Position numbers and translations under genes: made by a program
Assembly: GCF_001597725.1 (NCBI RefSeq)
Contig: NZ_LUTR01000003.1
Coordinates: 186,001 to 250,000 of the forward strand
Length of the DNA: 64,000 bases
Origin: Neptuniibacter marinus
GTDB taxonomy: Bacteria > Pseudomonadota > Gammaproteobacteria > Pseudomonadales > Balneatricaceae
Reading direction: 5' to 3'
Shown: positions 51,773-62,181 of the stretch, piece after piece
How positions within the stretch are numbered: the stretch's first letter is position 1
How the letters are laid out: each line of letters begins with the position of its first letter
Notes under the pieces: generated by a model
Told to the model about the DNA's origin: nothing
Seen by the model: only the letters and a program-made list of their open reading frames with translations
The model's database searches: none

Positions 51773-53893
51773 TTGTTAGATAAGCAGCTTAAACAGTCAA
51801 TACAGCAGGCCTATAGTACGTTCTTAAGTAATCGTGGGCTTCAATCTCGTTATGGTCAAAAAATGATGATTGCTGAGATTGCGCGAACTTTAGCTGCGAT
51901 CTCGCAGAACAGTGAAGGCGAACGTAATGGTGGTTCGCATATTAGTGTGGTAGAAGCGGGAACAGGTACGGGTAAAACATTAGCCTATTTGTTGGCGGCT
52001 GTTCCCATTGCCCAGCAGCGAAAGAAAAAGGTTGTTGTATCTACGGCAACAGTTGCTTTGCAAGAGCAGCTAATCATGAAGGATCTGCCCCAGTTAGTAA
52101 CAGAGGCTGGCGTTAATCTGACCTATGGCTTGGCGAAAGGACGTGGTAGGTATTTTTGTATTTCTAGTGCAGAAAAAGTACTAGAGCAGCAAAATGAGTT
52201 AGGCCAGATCGCGTTGTATGAAGATGAAGTTGCGCAAAAAATTGATCAGTCAGATATTTCTCAAGTTCAGGAATTGCTGAGTTTGTATGCTTCTGGTGAG
52301 TGGGATGGCGATCGTGATGGATTAAAAAATACTGTGGCTGATCCTATTTGGCGGTTATCCACCAGTGATCATATGCAGTGTACTAATCGGCGCTGCAGTA
52401 ATTTTTCAATTTGTCCTTTTTTTAAAGCCCGACAAGAGCTTGACCGTTGGGATCTGATTGTTGCAAATCATGACTTAGTGTTAGCTGATCTCTCCCTTGG
52501 CGGTGGTGCGATTCTTTCCGCTCCGGAAGATACGATCTATATTTTTGATGAAGGTCACCATCTTGGTACGAAAACTACAGGTCATTTTTCTTATAGATTA
52601 CGTGTTAAGTCTAGTCAGCGCTGGTTGGCGAAAGTTACTCGTTCATTAAATAAGCTGCTAAATGACACATCAGCGCATGTGGTATTGCAGGGCTATGTAG
52701 AAAAAATGGCTAACCCCTTCTCTGATATGGAGCGTTCACTTGAGGAGTGGCAGTTGCTGTTGCAGCAGTTATTAATAGATAAACTTCAGGGGGCAAGTGA
52801 CCGTTATCGGTTTGCTCAAGGGGTTATTCCTGAGCCTTTGCAACTTATTTGTCATAACTTCGCTACGGCAGCCGAACGTGTTGTACTCAAATTGGAGCAG
52901 ATAGTCGATCTATTAAAAGAGGCGATGGATGGTGAGTTGGCTGATATTGATAGATCCATTGCTGAAAAATGGTACCCGCAAATGGGTGTTTTTCTCTCAA
53001 GAATGCAGGCTATGTTTGGTTTAGCTCGCTCTTATGCATCTCCTGATGAGAAAGGGGGGCTTCCGACAGCACGCTGGGTCTTACGTGTTGACGGTAATGA
53101 AGGTTTAGATCTGGAGTGTTGTAGTAGCCCTGTATCAGCTGCCGCGACACTTCAGGAACATCTTTGGTCCCAATGTTATGGTGCTGTTGTAACTTCAGCA
53201 ACACTAACAGCATTAGGACGTTTTGATCGTTTGTATGCCGATTTAGGTATTCCTGTAGATAGTCCGTGCGCTATATTTCCTAGCCCGTTTAATTTTAGTG
53301 AGGCTGCTGAGCTACGGGTTCCAGCAATGCGTACTGATCCCAGTAATCCGAATGATCATAATGGCGAATTGGCTGAAATTTTGTTGGCTTCTTTGCCTAA
53401 AGAAAAATCGACCTTAGTGTTATTTAGTTCTTGGCGACAGATGCGGTATGTTCTTGAGCAGATGCCTGATAAGATGGTCGACAATATTTTGGTTCAAGGT
53501 GACCTTGCAAAGCATGAGATTTTGCGACTGCATCGTGAACGTATAGATAATGAACTGCCAAGTATTATTTTTGGACTTGCTTCGTTTGCGGAAGGGGTAG
53601 ATCTTCCTCACGAATATTTGACGCATGTGGTTATTACTAAACTGCCTTTCGGCGTGCCTGATGACCCTGTGGATGCCACATATTCAGAATGGATAGAATC
53701 TCAAGGCGGCAACCCGTTTGCTGAGTGGGTTATACCTATGGCCTCGATGCGTCTTACTCAGGCGACTGGCCGATTACTTAGAACAGAAAAAGATCAAGGT
53801 ATAATTACTCTACTGGATCGGCGGTTTATTACGCGTCGTTATGGTAAGCAGTTGTTGGCAGCATTACCGCCGTATAGGCGAAATTTTTCTTAG
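51773..53893 (+). CDS. dinG: ATP-dependent DNA helicase DinG
   Basis: 706-residue XPD-like 5'-3' helicase with an iron-sulfur cluster. Walker A is [13 protein letters not shown], the Walker B box is DEGHH, and the cluster cysteines are in FCISSAEK and the [12 protein letters not shown] region. [13 protein letters not shown] and QATGRLLRT are helicase motifs V and VI. The start is a TTG at 51773 with only a weak ribosome site. Divergent from lexA, with LexA-type sites in the shared region, fitting its SOS control in E. coli. Confidence 0.94.
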   Translation: MLDKQLKQSIQQAYSTFLSNRGLQSRYGQKMMIAEIARTLAAISQNSEGERNGGSHISVVEAGTGTGKTLAYLLAAVPIAQQRKKKVVVSTATVALQEQLIMKDLPQLVTEAGVNLTYGLAKGRGRYFCISSAEKVLEQQNELGQIALYEDEVAQKIDQSDISQVQELLSLYASGEWDGDRDGLKNTVADPIWRLSTSDHMQCTNRRCSNFSICPFFKARQELDRWDLIVANHDLVLADLSLGGGAILSAPEDTIYIFDEGHHLGTKTTGHFSYRLRVKSSQRWLAKVTRSLNKLLNDTSAHVVLQGYVEKMANPFSDMERSLEEWQLLLQQLLIDKLQGASDRYRFAQGVIPEPLQLICHNFATAAERVVLKLEQIVDLLKEAMDGELADIDRSIAEKWYPQMGVFLSRMQAMFGLARSYASPDEKGGLPTARWVLRVDGNEGLDLECCSSPVSAAATLQEHLWSQCYGAVVTSATLTALGRFDRLYADLGIPVDSPCAIFPSPFNFSEAAELRVPAMRTDPSNPNDHNGELAEILLASLPKEKSTLVLFSSWRQMRYVLEQMPDKMVDNILVQGDLAKHEILRLHRERIDNELPSIIFGLASFAEGVDLPHEYLTHVVITKLPFGVPDDPVDATYSEWIESQGGNPFAEWVIPMASMRLTQATGRLLRTEKDQGIITLLDRRFITRRYGKQLLAALPPYRRNFS

Positions 53894-53904
53894 GATATAT
53901 TGAG

Positions 53905-55353
53905 TTGACTATAGATAATACAATGGATATGCATGAAAAAAATAAGACCGAAAGGAAGGTGAGATCTGTACCTTCTCACGCATCACGGTCGGATGACCGC
54001 GCTGAATGGAGTCCAGACCAAGTAAATATTCCTGCGGTTGAAGGAAAACAGCGTTTTTGTGATTTCAATTTGCCAGATACTGTTCTTCATGCTATCGCCG
54101 ATCTTAATTTTGAGTACTGTACAGGGATTCAGGCTGCAACAATTCCGGCTGCGCTGGATGGTAAAGATATAATTGGTAAGGCCCAGACAGGTACAGGTAA
54201 AACTGCTGCTTTTCTATTGGGAATTATCACCGACTTAATCGATTTCCCAATCGAAGAAAAACGTCGTAAGGGTGAGCCAAGGGCTTTAATTGTCGCGCCG
54301 ACTCGTGAGTTAGCGTTACAAATCGCTGATGATGCTGAAAACTTAGCTAAGTATACGGATCTTCATGTGGTTAGCCTTGTTGGAGGTATGGATTACGATA
54401 AGCAACGCCAAAAGCTAAAGAAAAAACCTGTCGATATTCTGGTCGCAACGCCTGGGCGTTTAATCGATTTTGTAAACCGTAAAGATGTCGATCTGTGGAA
54501 TGTGGAGATACTGGTTCTTGATGAAGCCGATCGTATGCTAAGTATGGGCTTTATCCCTGATGTACGTACTATTGTTCGTAATACACCGCGCAAAGGGAGT
54601 GATCGTCAGACATTGCTTTACAGTGCAACGTTTACCGATGATATTTTGAGCTTGGCGGAACAGTGGACACTTGATCCCGTGGTTATTGAGATCGCTCCAG
54701 AGATCAGAACCACTGATAATGTGAGTCAAACCGTATATCTTGTGGCGGCGGATCAGAAATACCGCTTACTGCGGAATTATATGGATAAAGATCAAGCTGA
54801 GAAGGTTATTGTTTTTGGTAATCGTCGAGATGAAACACGTCGTTTAGCCGAAAAATTATCTAAAGATGGGATTAAAGCGGCGCTAATGTCGGGTGAAATT
54901 CCACAGCAAAAACGTGTACGTACCTTAGAAGATTTCCGTAATGGGAAAATCCAAGTACTGGTTGCAACAGATGTGGCTGGGCGTGGTATCCATATTGATG
55001 GTGTGACCCATGTTTTTAACTATCAACTGCCTGAAGATCCTGATGATTATGTTCATCGTATTGGACGCACAGGGCGAGCGGGCGCTGCCGGCGCTTCTAT
55101 CTGTTTTGCCTGTGAAGATGATTCCTTCCTTATTCCAGAGATTGAGGCGGAAACAGGGGTTAAGTTAAACTGTATCCACCCGGAACCAGAGCTTTTACAA
55201 GAGCCGCAAACGGCTCCTCGTACACCCAAAAAAGAGTCGCCGGTTCCGCAAGAATTAGATTTAAAAACTGAAGCTGTCAGCAAAGATAGCGGAAGTGAAA
55301 TTAATGGAAGTGACGATGCAAAAGGACATACACAAGACAAAGCGTCTAGCTAA
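53905..55353 (+). CDS. rhlB: DEAD-box RNA helicase RhlB
   Basis: 482-residue RNA helicase. Q motif and [14 protein letters not shown], Walker [16 protein letters not shown] as [16 protein letters not shown] as YSATF, and [12 protein letters not shown]. The charged C-terminal tail after about residue 430 has low complexity ([12 protein letters not shown]), as in RhlB. In E. coli RhlB works with RNase E in mRNA decay. The start may be TTG at 53905 (AGGA nine bases upstream) or ATG at 53923. It is 11 bp after dinG. Confidence 0.88.
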   Translation: MTIDNTMDMHEKNKTERKVRSVPSHASRSDDRAEWSPDQVNIPAVEGKQRFCDFNLPDTVLHAIADLNFEYCTGIQAATIPAALDGKDIIGKAQTGTGKTAAFLLGIITDLIDFPIEEKRRKGEPRALIVAPTRELALQIADDAENLAKYTDLHVVSLVGGMDYDKQRQKLKKKPVDILVATPGRLIDFVNRKDVDLWNVEILVLDEADRMLSMGFIPDVRTIVRNTPRKGSDRQTLLYSATFTDDILSLAEQWTLDPVVIEIAPEIRTTDNVSQTVYLVAADQKYRLLRNYMDKDQAEKVIVFGNRRDETRRLAEKLSKDGIKAALMSGEIPQQKRVRTLEDFRNGKIQVLVATDVAGRGIHIDGVTHVFNYQLPEDPDDYVHRIGRTGRAGAAGASICFACEDDSFLIPEIEAETGVKLNCIHPEPELLQEPQTAPRTPKKESPVPQELDLKTEAVSKDSGSEINGSDDAKGHTQDKASS

Positions 55354-55537
55354 TATTGTTGCGGTAGTATTTAGTGCGGTGATTGCCGCATTAGGTGTTG
55401 CCGGGTATCAGCGCACAGATGATCCTTTACAGTTGATGCTTTTTTTAGGCTTGGCGTGTTTAGGGTATTTCATCGTTCTGCTGTTATTTAAAGGCATTAA
55501 TAAAATGCTGGATAGCTTGGACGATTCTGTTAAATAA
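55304..55537 (+). CDS. small two-helix membrane protein
   Basis: About 77 residues with two hydrophobic segments ([18 protein letters not shown] and [20 protein letters not shown]). I do not recognise a family. It begins inside the end of rhlB in another frame (about 50 bp overlap). The ATG at 55304 has GGAAG eight bases upstream, and the ATG at 55316 has GGAAG five bases upstream; either could be used. It is followed by gpsA at 19 bp. Confidence 0.7.
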   Translation: MEVTMQKDIHKTKRLANIVAVVFSAVIAALGVAGYQRTDDPLQLMLFLGLACLGYFIVLLLFKGINKMLDSLDDSVK

Positions 55538-55556
55538 GTTTGTACTGGAAAAAGTT

Positions 55557-56585
55557 ATGTCTCAGATACGTAAGGTGGCCGTTCTTGGTGGGGGTAGCTT
55601 TGGTACCGTTATCGCAAATATGGTAGCGGAAAACGGTTCTTATGTTCGTTTGTGGTTAAGAGATGAAGTGCTTGCCGAAGCTATAAATCACAAGCATGAG
55701 AACGCTCGCTACCTTCCTGGTTATATACTTTCTGACCGTTTGTCAGCTTCAACTTCGTTACAAGACGTTTTGTCAGATGTTGATCTAGTGTTTATCTCCA
55801 TTCCTAGTCAATCCTTTCGTCAGGTTGTTCAGCAAGCTCGCCCTTTTTTAAAGGCGGATCAGATGCTGGTGTCTACTACAAAAGGGATTGAAGCCAATAG
55901 CTTCCGTTTAATGAGCGAGATTCTTCGAGAGGAGATGCCCTCTGCCCGTATAGGCGTACTGAGCGGACCTAACTTAGCGAAAGAAGTGGCGGCTAAGCAG
56001 TTGACGGCAACAGTTATTGCGAGTGATTGTGCAGAGTTACGAAGCGAAGTGCAGGCTAGGCTTCATTCATCCTATTTTAGAGTCTATGCCAGTTCGGATA
56101 CTTATGGTGTTGAACTAGGGGGAACCTTAAAAAATATCTATGCAATTGCTGCAGGCCTTAGTGCTGCTCTTGGCATGGGTGAAAACACCAAAAGTATGTT
56201 GATGACACGAAGTTTAGCCGAAATGAGTCGCTTCGCTGTTTCTATGGGGGCAAATCCCATGACCTTTATTGGTCTTGCTGGTGTAGGCGATCTTATAGTG
56301 ACGTGTATGTCTCCATTAAGCCGTAATTACCGCGTAGGTTATGCTTTAGGTGAAGGCAAAAGTCTTGAAGAAGCTGTAGAGGCTTTAGGGCAGGTAGCTG
56401 AAGGTGTAAACACTATAAAGCAAGTTAAAGAGAAAGCTTCTGAAATGCAGATTTATATGCCTTTAGTAGTTGGGCTGTATGAGGTGGTTTTCAATAAAGC
56501 GCCTATTGCTGAGGTCGTTAAAATGCTAATGATGAGTGAGCAAAGCACGGATGTAGAGTTTGTTCTTCCACGTGAGGGAGTATGA
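55557..56585 (+). CDS. gpsA: glycerol-3-phosphate dehydrogenase (NAD(P)+)
   Basis: 342-residue cytoplasmic enzyme that makes sn-glycerol 3-phosphate for phospholipid synthesis. NAD site [14 protein letters not shown] at the N-terminus, [17 protein letters not shown], the catalytic Lys region [13 protein letters not shown] and [19 protein letters not shown] are all typical. Its stop overlaps the sixA start by four bases. Confidence 0.97.
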   Translation: MSQIRKVAVLGGGSFGTVIANMVAENGSYVRLWLRDEVLAEAINHKHENARYLPGYILSDRLSASTSLQDVLSDVDLVFISIPSQSFRQVVQQARPFLKADQMLVSTTKGIEANSFRLMSEILREEMPSARIGVLSGPNLAKEVAAKQLTATVIASDCAELRSEVQARLHSSYFRVYASSDTYGVELGGTLKNIYAIAAGLSAALGMGENTKSMLMTRSLAEMSRFAVSMGANPMTFIGLAGVGDLIVTCMSPLSRNYRVGYALGEGKSLEEAVEALGQVAEGVNTIKQVKEKASEMQIYMPLVVGLYEVVFNKAPIAEVVKMLMMSEQSTDVEFVLPREGV

Positions 56586-57037
56586 AGTTCTTTTTGATGC
56601 GTCATGGTGAAGCGGAGCATTCAGCTTCATCGGATGCTAAAAGACATCTAACGACAAATGGGATTAAATCAGTAAGAGGAAGAGTGAATCAATACTCTGA
56701 GGACTTATCTGAGATTGATCTTATTATTCATAGTCCTTACCTTCGTACGATTCAGACATCGGAGATTATAGCTGATAGCCTGAACTTATCGTCGGCTCTC
56801 GTAGAGTCTGCTCTCTGGACGCCAGACTCTGACCCTTTAGTTGCACTGGAGTCGTTGGCGCATCATAGCAAGTCAACACCTATAATTGTGACCCATATGC
56901 CGCTAATCTCTATTGTCGAAGCTTTATGCTGTGAGGGCGTAATATCTTACCCTAGATCATTTTCTTGTGCTGAAATTGCAGAGATCACGGCTGACTGGCC
57001 TGCGGCTGGGCTTGGGAGCTTGATTCGACGTTTTTAG
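56582..57037 (+). CDS. sixA: phosphohistidine phosphatase SixA
   Basis: 151-residue histidine-phosphatase family protein with the catalytic RHG in [11 protein letters not shown] and the second His in VTHMPLIS. SixA removes phosphate from histidine phosphocarriers such as ArcB or NPr in E. coli. It is translationally coupled to gpsA. Its last 53 bp overlap the convergent ligase gene. Confidence 0.92.
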   Translation: MKFFLMRHGEAEHSASSDAKRHLTTNGIKSVRGRVNQYSEDLSEIDLIIHSPYLRTIQTSEIIADSLNLSSALVESALWTPDSDPLVALESLAHHSKSTPIIVTHMPLISIVEALCCEGVISYPRSFSCAEIAEITADWPAAGLGSLIRRF

Positions 57038-58793
57038 CTTTAAGAGCGTTTTTGCCTTTTATGCGCAGTTTTTGCTGTAGCTCTAATAGCCCACTATGAG
57101 TAGGAAACATGCTCAATGCTTTGTCTAATACTTGATCCCTATCTTCTTCCTTTCCAATTATATCGTAAGCAATGGCTAAATCTCTATAAGTTACAATCGC
57201 CGGTGTAACTTTAACTGATTGCTCAGCCCAATTAATATAGTCCTGTGCTGGTTTTTTGTTATTTTTAGAGGCGCTAATTAGCATGTTACGTCTAAGTAAT
57301 AGATAGGTTGTGTATTCTCTAAAATAAGCTGATTCGAGCGATGAACGTAGATATTGAGGTTGGCTCTGATTACGTTGCAAATAACTTACAATGCCTGCGC
57401 TTGCTATCTGTGTCTGGATTAAAGTAATTGTTGCGAAAATAGAGAGGGTAGCGAAGCTAATCGGTATAGTTCTTTGCGCCGCCATTGATAGCTTTTCGGT
57501 TGTTATCGATTTTTTACCATGTTGATGGGTTAAAAATAGTAGGAAAAGCAATAAAAACCAATGGGTATTGGAGATATAAAAGGGGAGTTCCACTTGAGTA
57601 TGGAAGACTAGCGGTAAGAGGAGTGCTGAATAGCCCCATCCTCTCTGCCAGCCTGCTTTGAATAATTGAACTAGTGTAAAAATTGCGGCTGCGAGTATAC
57701 CAATAATTGATACAATCCCACCTTCAACCAGCCAGAAGATCAATTCATTATGAGGGTGGCTAAAACGGGGAGCAGATCTAAGACTACTGTCTGTTTGCTG
57801 TTGATATTCGATGCGCTCTTCTTGGAAAACCTTTTGGAAACTCCCCAATCCGTGACCAATAAGTGGGGCTTGAGCGAAAATATTTAAGGAAAGGCTGTAT
57901 ATATGCCATCTGACATCAGCGCTAACTCCACCAATTGCCCTGTCTACTTTATCTGCTGTTTTCTCAAGTCCGCTTTTGCCTAAAATACCACCTGCTAAGG
58001 TTGCTATGATGAGTGCAATAAAAATTATTTTGGTCTGTCGAAATAGTTTCCAGCGACCGATAAATAGGCAGAGTAAGCCTAAGGCTGCACCGAGCAGTCC
58101 GACCCTAGAACCACTGGTTGCTATATTGTAACTTGCACCTAATGCAGCGATTAATAAGGTTGCTTGTATTATAAAGCTAAAGCTACGAAGCGATGGCCTA
58201 GATGCTAAATAGTAAGTAAGCACCAAAAATGTAGCCATAAAAGAGGCTTGTAAATTTACTTGTTGGAAGATACCTACTGGTAGATGGTTAGGACTTACAG
58301 GCATTAAAAAACTTAAATTAGACGCTCCTGTTAGGGCTTGAATAATGCCGTAAGTAGCAGCAATGAGTCCCATAGCCAAAATTATATAAAGACTGCGTTC
58401 TATATGTTTAGATTTAAGCTGGAATTGAAAAAGGCTAAGAAAAAATAGATAGCCTCCCATAATAACGGATAATCTGACAATCCATTCAGTTGGATTGTTT
58501 TTATCAGCAATAAAGCCTGTTACTAAAGCACCAATAGGTAACAGCGCTAGACCTAGCCAATATTTTGGTAAAATAATTTGTTGGTTTTTATAAATCAAAA
58601 AGCTAGCACTAGCAATAATCCAGCTTGCAACAATCCAAATAGCTCCGTTGTAAGGTAGAAACAGCCCTTCGCCACCTAAATTTGGTTGGTAGTAAAAAGG
58701 CGCAATTAAAAACAAACAGCCGAATAATATAAAAAAAAGGCGTTGCGGCTTTTTTAAGCTTGGGTCATGTTCCAGTTGCTGTCCTAATATCAT
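56985..58793 (-). CDS. PglL/Wzy_C-type O-oligosaccharyltransferase or O-antigen ligase
   Basis: 602-residue inner-membrane protein with about twelve hydrophobic segments, then a large soluble C-terminal region with helical repeats. The Wzy_C core has the periplasmic loop with HPHNELIFWLVEGG and, before it, GHGLGSF. This pattern is shared by PglL protein O-glycosyltransferases and WaaL O-antigen ligases. The TPR-like tail (TYRDLAIAYDIIGKEEDRDQVLDKAL) favours PglL. The ATG at 58793 has AAGGA seven bases upstream. No pilin or glycan cluster is in the window. Confidence 0.85.
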   Translation of the reverse strand: MILGQQLEHDPSLKKPQRLFFILFGCLFLIAPFYYQPNLGGEGLFLPYNGAIWIVASWIIASASFLIYKNQQIILPKYWLGLALLPIGALVTGFIADKNNPTEWIVRLSVIMGGYLFFLSLFQFQLKSKHIERSLYIILAMGLIAATYGIIQALTGASNLSFLMPVSPNHLPVGIFQQVNLQASFMATFLVLTYYLASRPSLRSFSFIIQATLLIAALGASYNIATSGSRVGLLGAALGLLCLFIGRWKLFRQTKIIFIALIIATLAGGILGKSGLEKTADKVDRAIGGVSADVRWHIYSLSLNIFAQAPLIGHGLGSFQKVFQEERIEYQQQTDSSLRSAPRFSHPHNELIFWLVEGGIVSIIGILAAAIFTLVQLFKAGWQRGWGYSALLLPLVFHTQVELPFYISNTHWFLLLFLLFLTHQHGKKSITTEKLSMAAQRTIPISFATLSIFATITLIQTQIASAGIVSYLQRNQSQPQYLRSSLESAYFREYTTYLLLRRNMLISASKNNKKPAQDYINWAEQSVKVTPAIVTYRDLAIAYDIIGKEEDRDQVLDKALSMFPTHSGLLELQQKLRIKGKNALKAKNVESSSQAQPQASQP

Positions 58794-58895
58794 CAAACTT
58801 TCCTTGCAGTGCTTATTTCTGCACAAGATATTACCCGAATTTCTGTTTATAGTATGCAAATAGCTTTGTGTATCAGCTGATTAGTGAGAATTTCA

Positions 58896-59750
58896 ATGTC
58901 GGATTGTCGTGAGTATTATATCGATGCTGCTGGATATAAAGTTGCTGTTGTGGAATATGGAAACCCTAATGGGCGGCCGGTATTGGCGTTGCATGGATGG
59001 TTAGATAATGCCGCCAGTTTTTATCTATTAGGGCAGCATATATCGGAGATTCGTTTCATTGCGATTGATTTAGTTGGGCATGGCCTTTCAGATCATCGAC
59101 CTAAAGGGATGCCTTATCATATTTGGGATAATGTGACTGACCTGCATGGAGTAATAAACGCCCTAAATCTTGATCAAGTTGATTTGATTGGGCATTCAAT
59201 GGGAGCAAGTATCGCTATGATGTTTGCAGCGTGCTTTCCTTTGAAGGTTGATAATCTGATGTTCATTGATGGATTAGGACCACTGTTTTATGAGGTGGAT
59301 GAGCTACCACAGGTTTTTTCTGATGCGATAATCAAAAGAGAGAAAATGCTTTCACGTTCTCTTAAGCCTTATGGGAGTTTTGATGCGGCTGTTGAAGCAC
59401 GAGCGAATGGTCGATGGCCTGTATCAAAAGAAGCCGCAGAGAAATTAATGGCGCGGGGGTTAACATATACGGACAAAGGTTATATTTGGAACAATGATCC
59501 TAAATTGCTACTACCCTCATTGATACGTTTCAGCCCTGAGCAGGCGAAATCCTTTATTCGGAAAGTGAAATCTAACGCTATAGTTATAATAGGTGAAGAG
59601 GGGGCACGTGATAGTATTGTCGATCCGTGGCTAGATGATTTGGCCTCTTCAGAGGTTATCGAGTTGGTAGGTGGGCATCATCTACATTTAGATCTTCCCA
59701 TAGCAACGTTATTGGCTAGCAAAATAGATAGCTGGGGGAGTAAAAAGTAG
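58896..59750 (+). CDS. alpha/beta hydrolase
   Basis: 284-residue cytoplasmic hydrolase with HGWLDNAASFY (oxyanion region), nucleophile elbow GHSMGAS (S101) and a probable His in VGGHHLHLD near the end. The group includes SERHL-type serine hydrolases; the substrate is unknown. The ATG at 58896 is preferred over a GTG four codons earlier. Divergent from the ligase gene, 59 bp before the DUF4892 gene. Confidence 0.85.
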   Translation: MSDCREYYIDAAGYKVAVVEYGNPNGRPVLALHGWLDNAASFYLLGQHISEIRFIAIDLVGHGLSDHRPKGMPYHIWDNVTDLHGVINALNLDQVDLIGHSMGASIAMMFAACFPLKVDNLMFIDGLGPLFYEVDELPQVFSDAIIKREKMLSRSLKPYGSFDAAVEARANGRWPVSKEAAEKLMARGLTYTDKGYIWNNDPKLLLPSLIRFSPEQAKSFIRKVKSNAIVIIGEEGARDSIVDPWLDDLASSEVIELVGGHHLHLDLPIATLLASKIDSWGSKK

Positions 59751-59809
59751 ATGGTCATTTGTTAGTAGATTAGATTTAGTTTTAGTAAACGAATCGGGAT
59801 AAAAAAGTT

Positions 59810-60625
59810 ATGCGGTTTTCTGTTTTTCTATATGTATTATTTTATTCCACTTTTGCAGTAGCAGAGGCGGACCTTACTAATTCAAGTGATTACTTTCAGC
59901 TTGAACGTTTTCCAGGCTCCTACATTGTTCAATATGATAAAAAGGATGAAAACTACCGACTGATACTGGGTGGTTTAAAGAAAATAAAGGGCGTTGTTAC
60001 ACCAGAAAAAGAACGTCGGGTTACAGGGGAATTAACACAAATTACATACCGGATACCTGAGTTGAATACGCCTGATGAAGCATTTTCAGTACTAGAAAAT
60101 CAGCTGATCAAATTAGGTGCTACGAATTTATTTAAATGTACTGGGCGGGATTGCGGAAGTAGCAATCAATGGGCTAACGCTATATTTCGCTATTCTCGCT
60201 TGTATGGTTTGGAAGAGAGTCAAACCTTTGCATCTTACCGTATAAATAATAAGTACTTTTCTCTATATGCGGTTAAGCGCGGTAATAAACGTGTTTACTT
60301 AAGAGTAGAGGTGTTGGTGGAAAATGTTCTAGGCATGGAAGCCCAAGCTGAGCAAGGTGATGGAATACCATTCACTGGAAAAGAATCTGAATTTAAAGCC
60401 TTAGTTAAATATTTAACAGAGAACCCCGAGCGAACATTATGGCTTGTCGGGCAAAACTTTTCAGGCTCTACCTATAGACAGCAATTGGATAAGTCGAATG
60501 ATCAGATTATGGCTTTAAAAAATCGCTTAATAGAGCAAGAGATTGATGCGGAACGTATATCTTTATATTCCTTAGGTGGTTTTTCTTCAGAGCAAAATAC
60601 TGAAGTGTTAATTTTTATTGAGTAA
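59810..60625 (+). CDS. DUF4892 envelope protein
   Basis: 271 residues with a signal peptide (about 1-18, AVA|EA). FKCTGRDCGSSNQWANAIFRYSRLYG holds a conserved cysteine pair and the SNQWAN signature of DUF4892, followed by a predicted OmpA-like C-terminal half (ALVKYLTENPERTLWLVGQ). Function unknown. Its end overlaps in frame-shifted fashion with upstream codons of the patatin gene but not with the start I chose. Confidence 0.8.
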   Translation: MRFSVFLYVLFYSTFAVAEADLTNSSDYFQLERFPGSYIVQYDKKDENYRLILGGLKKIKGVVTPEKERRVTGELTQITYRIPELNTPDEAFSVLENQLIKLGATNLFKCTGRDCGSSNQWANAIFRYSRLYGLEESQTFASYRINNKYFSLYAVKRGNKRVYLRVEVLVENVLGMEAQAEQGDGIPFTGKESEFKALVKYLTENPERTLWLVGQNFSGSTYRQQLDKSNDQIMALKNRLIEQEIDAERISLYSLGGFSSEQNTEVLIFIE

Positions 60626-60650
60626 TGCTTTACTTCAAGGGTGTGAATAT

Positions 60651-61535
60651 ATGGCAACTGTTTCGCTGGTTTTAGGTAGTGGTGGTGCGCGTGGTTATGC
60701 TCATATAGGTGCGATTGAAGAGATTGAACGTAGAGGCTATGAGATTGTTTCTGTTTCCGGAAGCTCTATGGGCGCATTGGTTGGGGGTATGTATGCCGCG
60801 GGTCGGCTAGCGGAATATAAAACATGGGTTTCATCGCTAAACTGGATGGGCGTTGTTAAGCTACTTGATTTTACTTTGTCTAAAGGAGCGATTAGAGGAG
60901 ATAGAATATTTGTACAACTTGCTGAAATCTTAGGTCCTCGTTTAATCGAAGAGCTAGACATTGATTTTACCGCCGTTGCAGCGGATATTGCTCATCAAAA
61001 AGAGGTTTGGTATCAAAAAGGTTCATTGCTTGAAGCGATTAGGGCGTCGGTTGCTGTACCGGGATTATTTACGCCTGTGATTAAAGAGGGGCGGGTACTT
61101 GTTGATGGAGGAATTCTCAACCCTCTGCCAATTATTCCTGTCGTGGCTGCACAAGCTGATCTTATTGTTGCGATCGACTTAAATACAGGTGACTCTAGTC
61201 ATAGTCATTTATCTTTACCACGTAATCAATATTTGAATCGCAGTGGAATAAGCGATGAATGGAATATGCCAGACCACGATAGACCTGAGGATAGGTATAT
61301 TCCTAAAGCAGATAAGATTGGTGGGCGAATGGATATACTGCTTAATTCTGTTGAGGTTATGCAGGCCAGCTTAGCTGAATATAAAATAGCAGGTTATCCC
61401 CCTGATCTTGTTATTCGTATCCCTAAAGTTTTATGCAGTTTTTATGATTTTCATCACGCAGTACCTATCATCGAATATGGGAGGCTTGCTGCTCGCGAAA
61501 GGTTAGAGGCGTTTGAGAATGGTCAGCCGCTATAA
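60651..61535 (+). CDS. patatin-like phospholipase (RssA type)
   Basis: 294-residue patatin-fold hydrolase. The oxyanion loop is GSGGARG (9-15), the nucleophile Ser is S39 in GSSMG, and the acid is in the DGG of VLVDGGILNPLP. This is the RssA/YchK group of probable lysophospholipases. The ATG at 60651 has AAGGG about nine bases upstream; an in-frame start 11 codons earlier overlaps the previous gene. Confidence 0.9.
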   Translation: MATVSLVLGSGGARGYAHIGAIEEIERRGYEIVSVSGSSMGALVGGMYAAGRLAEYKTWVSSLNWMGVVKLLDFTLSKGAIRGDRIFVQLAEILGPRLIEELDIDFTAVAADIAHQKEVWYQKGSLLEAIRASVAVPGLFTPVIKEGRVLVDGGILNPLPIIPVVAAQADLIVAIDLNTGDSSHSHLSLPRNQYLNRSGISDEWNMPDHDRPEDRYIPKADKIGGRMDILLNSVEVMQASLAEYKIAGYPPDLVIRIPKVLCSFYDFHHAVPIIEYGRLAARERLEAFENGQPL

Positions 61536-61561
61536 TGGCTGTCAGAATTTACTTTGAAATT

Positions 61562-62116
61562 TTATTTCTCTCGTTTAAGTAATACATAGAGTGCACCGGT
61601 TCCACCATCTTTTGCTTGAGCTGAACAGAAGGCCAATACGCCAGGCAAGCGTTTTAGCCATTCATTGACATAAGACTTTACCATGGGTTGTTCACTGGCT
61701 GATGAATGCGCTTTACCATGAACTACTATAACGCAGCGGCACTTGTTTCTACGTGCATCGAAGATAAAACGGCTGAGTTGGTCCCTTGCCTGGTCAACGG
61801 TATAACCATGAAGATCTAAGCCTTGTTCCCAAGGCAGATGGCCTTGTTTAAGGCGTTTTAAAACGCTGAATTGTACACCAGGGTTAGCAAAGAGCAGCTC
61901 CTCAGTTGATTCAACTAATTCTACAGCTTGATCAGATAGGCCATCGATCACTTTATCTTCTTCAAGTGTTGCCGCTTGGCGACGATAAAGCAGACTGTGT
62001 TTATCCTTAGGTTTTGTTACTGAAAGGTCTGCTTTGTCGTGTTTATGTTGTTGGACGCCCTCCATTGCATCAAAAAAGGATAATTCGTTAGTTGGATTAT
62101 CATTCGGGTCTTTCAT
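61562..62116 (-). CDS. smrB: ribosome rescue factor SmrB (Smr-domain endonuclease)
   Basis: 184-residue protein with a variable N-terminal half and a C-terminal Smr domain: LDLHGYTVDQARDQL, VVHGKAHS and GTGALYVLLKR. In E. coli SmrB cleaves mRNA between collided ribosomes. Divergent from prmB as in E. coli, which supports the SmrB assignment. The ATG at 62116 has GGGA seven bases upstream and is preferred to an earlier ATG. Confidence 0.9.
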   Translation of the reverse strand: MKDPNDNPTNELSFFDAMEGVQQHKHDKADLSVTKPKDKHSLLYRRQAATLEEDKVIDGLSDQAVELVESTEELLFANPGVQFSVLKRLKQGHLPWEQGLDLHGYTVDQARDQLSRFIFDARRNKCRCVIVVHGKAHSSASEQPMVKSYVNEWLKRLPGVLAFCSAQAKDGGTGALYVLLKREK

Positions 62117-62181
62117 GGTGTTCCCAAGCAAAGTTTATTAATATGGCGGTCTTTCATAAACAAATTATCGGTCCAGAGTGT

